This document shows positions 60,839-64,000 of a DNA stretch of 64,000 nucleotides, one piece after another (positions within the stretch are counted from its first letter, which is position 1; the number at the start of each line of letters is the position of its first letter). The notes below the pieces were generated by a model. That model saw only the letters and a program-made list of their open reading frames with translations, did not search any database and had not been told where the DNA came from. Source of the stretch: Pseudomonas viridiflava (lineage in GTDB: Bacteria; Pseudomonadota; Gammaproteobacteria; Pseudomonadales; Pseudomonadaceae). The DNA lies in assembly GCF_900602065.1 (NCBI RefSeq), contig NZ_UWFN01000350.1, forward strand, positions 1 through 64,000, in the 5' to 3' direction. The translations under genes were made by a program, and so were the position numbers.

Positions 60839-61711
60839 ATGGATATCGATTGGTACGAAGACTTTCTGGCCCTGGCCGATACCGGCAAGTTTACCGCCGC
60901 TGCCAGCATGCGCGGTTCATCGCAATCGGCGCTGAGCAGACGCATCCAGTTGCTGGAAACCCGCTTGGGCGCGACGCTGATAGATCGCAGCAAAAATCCC
61001 ATTCGGTTGACCGCTGCTGGCGAAGCCTTACTACCCAATGCCTCGGAACTGGTGCGCCTGGCACGCGATTGCGAGCAAAGCGTGAAGATCATCGACCGCC
61101 CCCTGACCTTTGCCTCGCTGCATACCTTGGGCTGTAATTTCTTTCCGGACTGGATTAGTCAGTTCTCGTCCGCCGAGTCGCCCATGTTCACCCGCATCGA
61201 TACGGGCTATCGCAGTACCGATGATTACTACATGGCGCTGATGTCCGGCCGTTGCGACTTTATCCTGTTCTACCGCGACGCCCAGACCGAACCCTATTCC
61301 CGACAAAGCGAGTTTGAAGAGCTGTCGCTGGGCCACGACGAGCTGTACTGGGTGGCAACGCCAGAAGTGGCGGCACGCTGCGCCAACTCCGATGCGCCCA
61401 TCCCATGGCTGACCTATGCCCGTAGCGCGCAACTGCATGACCTCTCACACAAACAGGTCAAACGCCACCCGCAACCGCACCGCCTGCGCCGGGTGTTCGA
61501 AGCCACCGTATCGGAAGCCCTTAAACCCATGGCCGCCGCCGGGCACGGCGTAGCCTGCATGCCACACACCATGGTTGCGCCGTTGATCGAACGAAAAGAG
61601 TTGGTGCGCCTTTATCCGGAGATGGAGTCCGACCACCTTGAAGTGATTCTGGTGCGCTGGCGGGGTAACAGGAATGCCGAGGCAGATGCGTTTTGGAGGC
61701 GGATTTCTTGA
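60839..61711 (+). CDS. LysR-family transcriptional regulator
   Basis: A 290-residue regulator starting at MDIDWYEDFLALADTGKF (60839). The N-terminal winged helix holds FTAAASMRGSSQSALSRRIQLLE. The effector domain covers about 90-285. It is divergent from aapJ with 155 bases between starts, so it probably controls the amino acid transporter operon. Effector not evident. Confidence 0.92.
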   Translation: MDIDWYEDFLALADTGKFTAAASMRGSSQSALSRRIQLLETRLGATLIDRSKNPIRLTAAGEALLPNASELVRLARDCEQSVKIIDRPLTFASLHTLGCNFFPDWISQFSSAESPMFTRIDTGYRSTDDYYMALMSGRCDFILFYRDAQTEPYSRQSEFEELSLGHDELYWVATPEVAARCANSDAPIPWLTYARSAQLHDLSHKQVKRHPQPHRLRRVFEATVSEALKPMAAAGHGVACMPHTMVAPLIERKELVRLYPEMESDHLEVILVRWRGNRNAEADAFWRRIS

Positions 61712-61736
61712 AACGCTTTAAATAGGTTATTGCCTT

Positions 61737-61826
61737 TGTGGGAGCGGTGCTTGCCCGCGATAAGGCTGGACGCGGTTCACTTTAGATCGCGTCCAGCCTT
61801 ATCGCGGGCAAGCACCGCTCCCACAG
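61737..61826. repeat. Intergenic palindrome, family E, perfect 38-bp arms
   Basis: Left arm 61737-61774 and right arm 61788-61825 are perfect complements over 38 bases with a 13-base loop. It starts 26 bases after the LysR stop and faces the convergent bestrophin gene. Confidence 0.9.
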
Positions 61827-61871
61827 GGATAGCATTCCAATTCAAACCAATTTGGAGCGTTCGTTTTCCGG

Positions 61872-62756
61872 TTAAACCGTACTCTCAACCTTCGCGTCCC
61901 GAAGCATGGACTCCAGGTTGCGCTCGATGTTTTCGCACAGCTTGGTCATCTGGATTTCATGCTCGCTGGCCTTGAATGGGCTTTGCAGGTCGGTGCCGAT
62001 CTTTTCGATGGCCAGCAGCATGAAGCCGACGACGGTTGAAGCCAGCGGGGTGTACCAACCCAACGTGTCGACCAGACCAATCGGCAGGATTACGCAGAAC
62101 AGGCTGATGAACAAACGCGGGAACGCCACGTAGGGATAAGGCAGCGGCGTGTTGGCGATACGCTCCATCCCGCCCTGGCAGTTGGAGAGCTCCACCATTG
62201 TCGATTCGAGGCGCGCCAGACGGATGCTGTCCAGACGGCCGGCCTTGTACTCTTTGGCCAACAGTGCAGCCGACGTATTAAGTATGTCGTTGGGGAAGTT
62301 GTTGGTTTCGTGCCTGCGTGCGTATTCCTCGCGGGTTATCAATGACTGTACTTCGTCGCCACAGGATTCACCCTTCAGATGCGCAGACAGGCATTTCACG
62401 AAGGCCACATGGCGACGCAGCAACACTGCTTTCACGGGGTTCAGCTCGCCGTCATCCTCAACCAGCGTCAGCACCTGACGGGCGAAGCTGCGGGAGTTGT
62501 TAACCAGCGCACCCCACAAGGTGCGCGCTTCCCACCAACGGTTGTAGGCGCTGGAGTTACGGAAACTGGTGAGAACAACAAGGGCCGACGCCAGCAAGGT
62601 CAACGGCATGGAGGGCAGACTGATCTTGCGCTCCAGGAAGAGCATGAAGTCGGCTGTAACCACGATGTCCCACAGCAACAGCCAGAACAGTGACCAGCCC
62701 ACATAACCAATGGTTTTGATCAGAAATCGGTACTTGTCGATGATGGCTTGCTTCAA
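61872..62756 (-). CDS. Bestrophin-family anion channel protein
   Basis: A 294-residue membrane protein. Start at the TTG at 62756 is supported by GAGGT 8 bases upstream; a GTG at 62789 would add 11 residues. Family features are TIGYVGWSLFWLLLWDIVV (TM1), LVVLTSFRNSSAYNRWWEAR (about 58-77) and ALVNNSRSFARQVL. LPYPYVAFPRLFISLFCVILP is a later membrane part. Prokaryotic bestrophins are pentameric channels, some cation-selective. The physiological role is not known. Convergent with the LysR gene. Confidence 0.9.
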   Translation of the reverse strand: MKQAIIDKYRFLIKTIGYVGWSLFWLLLWDIVVTADFMLFLERKISLPSMPLTLLASALVVLTSFRNSSAYNRWWEARTLWGALVNNSRSFARQVLTLVEDDGELNPVKAVLLRRHVAFVKCLSAHLKGESCGDEVQSLITREEYARRHETNNFPNDILNTSAALLAKEYKAGRLDSIRLARLESTMVELSNCQGGMERIANTPLPYPYVAFPRLFISLFCVILPIGLVDTLGWYTPLASTVVGFMLLAIEKIGTDLQSPFKASEHEIQMTKLCENIERNLESMLRDAKVESTV

Positions 62757-62983
62757 AACGATTACCTCATGGGCTACTGCGTAATACACGCCGCTCCCTG
62801 CTTCGAATGCCTTTGAGGTATATGGTTCGCGACCGACCGCATAAAAGCTGAACCGTTTAATGTTCAGTTAAGGTTGGGCCGTAATGGCCATCGGACAGCC
62901 TCAAATTACAAGGAACAAACCGCCCTCGGCTGCGCTCCACACTTATCTGGATGTTCAGCAGCACGTCACTGAGGGTAAATTCA

Positions 62984-64000
62984 ATGGGCTCGTCTTTTTC
63001 CAGCGAACAACGCACCGCACGCGACCAACTCTGTATCAACACCATTCGCACGCTGGCCATGGATGCCGTGCAGAAGGCCAACTCCGGCCACCCTGGCACA
63101 CCAATGGCGCTGGCCCCTGTGGGCTACACCGTCTGGAACCAGTTTCTGCGCTACCACCCTGAACATCCGGACTGGCCGAATCGCGACCGCTTCGTGCTGT
63201 CGGTCGGCCATGCCTCCATGTTGCTGTACTCCCTGCTGCATCTGGCAGGGGTCGTGGAAATCGATGAGCACGGCAAGCCTTCGGGTAAACCCGCCGTGAG
63301 CCTGGAGGACATCAAGCAGTTTCGCCAGATGGACTCAAAGACCCCCGGCCACCCGGAATACCGCATGACCACAGGCGTGGAAACCACCACCGGCCCGCTC
63401 GGCCAGGGCTGCGCCAATAGCGTCGGTATGGCGATGGCCGAGCGCTGGCTGGGGGAACGTTTCAATGCGCCGCAGCGCACGCTGTTCGATTACAACGTGT
63501 ATGTGCTGTGCGGCGACGGCGACATGATGGAGGGCGTGACCGCAGAAGCCGCGTCCATGGCCGGGCATCTCAAGCTTGCCAACCTCTGCTGGATCTACGA
63601 CAACAACACCATCAGCATCGAAGGCCACACCGAACTGGCCTTCAGCGAAGACGTGCAAACCCGCTTTGAAGGCTACGGCTGGAACACTTTGCATGTGGCC
63701 GACGCCAACGACACCGAAGCGCTGGCCCGCGCCATCGAGGTGTTCAAACGCACCGATGACGCGCCGACCCTGATCGTGGTCGACAGCGTGATCGGCTATG
63801 GCTCGCCAAACAAACACAACACCGCAGCGGCCCATGGCGAGCCCTTGGGTGACGATGAAATCAAGCTGACCAAGAAAGCCTATGGCTGGGATGAAAACTC
63901 CAGCTTTCTGGTGCCCGACGAAGCGCGCACCTGGTTGCGCGACGCCCTGATTGAGCGCAACGCCAGCGATTATGAAAGCTGGCAGGGCGCGCTCAATAAG
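62984..64000 (+). CDS. tkt: Transketolase, N-terminal part (runs off the right end)
   Basis: The first 339 residues of a thiamine-diphosphate transketolase of the pentose phosphate pathway. Start MGSSFSSEQRTARDQL has GAGGG 7 bases upstream. Conserved: KANSGHPGTPMALAP with substrate-binding His, SVGHASMLLYSLL, TTTGPLGQGCANSVGMA and the diphosphate-Mg motif GDGDMMEG...IYDNN. The thiamine-binding fold is complete up to the window edge. The sequence differs in places from the classic TktA and may be a paralogue, but that is uncertain. The C-terminal half is outside the window. Confidence 0.93.
   Translation, partial: MGSSFSSEQRTARDQLCINTIRTLAMDAVQKANSGHPGTPMALAPVGYTVWNQFLRYHPEHPDWPNRDRFVLSVGHASMLLYSLLHLAGVVEIDEHGKPSGKPAVSLEDIKQFRQMDSKTPGHPEYRMTTGVETTTGPLGQGCANSVGMAMAERWLGERFNAPQRTLFDYNVYVLCGDGDMMEGVTAEAASMAGHLKLANLCWIYDNNTISIEGHTELAFSEDVQTRFEGYGWNTLHVADANDTEALARAIEVFKRTDDAPTLIVVDSVIGYGSPNKHNTAAAHGEPLGDDEIKLTKKAYGWDENSSFLVPDEARTWLRDALIERNASDYESWQGALNK

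Noticed and set aside
28203..61826. CRISPR array
   Set aside because: The repeated elements are isolated intergenic palindromes, not regularly spaced direct repeats with unique spacers, and no cas gene is present.
1..64000. tRNA or rRNA genes
   Set aside because: No cloverleaf-like or ribosomal sequences were noticed in any gap; all larger gaps were read.

Overview
This 64 kb window is chromosomal DNA from a Pseudomonas of the fluorescens/syringae type. The evidence is the gene content and order: HU - rubredoxin reductase - rubredoxin - ubiC - ubiA - phoB - phoR - CNNM/CorC-type gene - M23 peptidase - response regulator - phoU - pstB - pstA - pstC - pstS, then purK - purE - LysR - aspA - AGCS symporter. 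As I recall it, this is the order near the origin of the P. aeruginosa chromosome. Many long intergenic palindromes of the Pseudomonas REP type are also present. Species assignment is inference; no rRNA or tRNA gene was seen.

Left region (1-2.9 kb): the 5' end of a probable isochorismatase-family gene, an unknown secreted protein, a TetR regulator divergent from a glutathione S-transferase with a palindromic operator between them, and a small lipoprotein.

Type VI secretion locus (3.0-22.9 kb): one long leftward operon tssA-B-C-E-F-G-clpV-(46-aa lipoprotein)-fha-tssJ-K-L-M-PP2C phosphatase-Ser/Thr kinase, with hcp divergent across an AT-rich promoter region. The order is that of the P. aeruginosa HSI-II locus, but the sigma-54 activator gene (sfa2) is missing and no vgrG, PAAR or recognisable effector lies in the window.

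Core region (23-43.8 kb): a Ser-rich coiled-coil secreted protein, OmpW, HU, the rubredoxin pair (the 55-aa rubredoxin is easily missed), ubiquinone genes, phoBR with a Pho box, an orphan antitoxin-like gene between copies of a duplicated gene 3' end, an unusual periplasmic binding protein fused to a RidA domain, and the phoU-pstBACS phosphate system. PstC and PstA carry very large periplasmic insertions. pstS is preceded by three Pho half-sites in 11-bp phase.

Right region (43.8-64 kb): an MHS-type transporter, thioesterase, hexose-6-phosphate mutarotase, small envelope proteins, purEK with a terminator-like hairpin in the purE leader, then an acidic amino acid/amide module (aspA, AGCS symporter, asparaginase, isoaspartyl peptidase, aapJQMP-type ABC transporter, two LysR regulators), a bestrophin-family channel and the start of a transketolase that runs off the right end.

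The best candidates for something not commonly described are the exported solute-binding/RidA fusion at 34.3-35.5 kb, the antitoxin cassette at 32.4-32.9 kb, and the inserted periplasmic domains of PstC/PstA.
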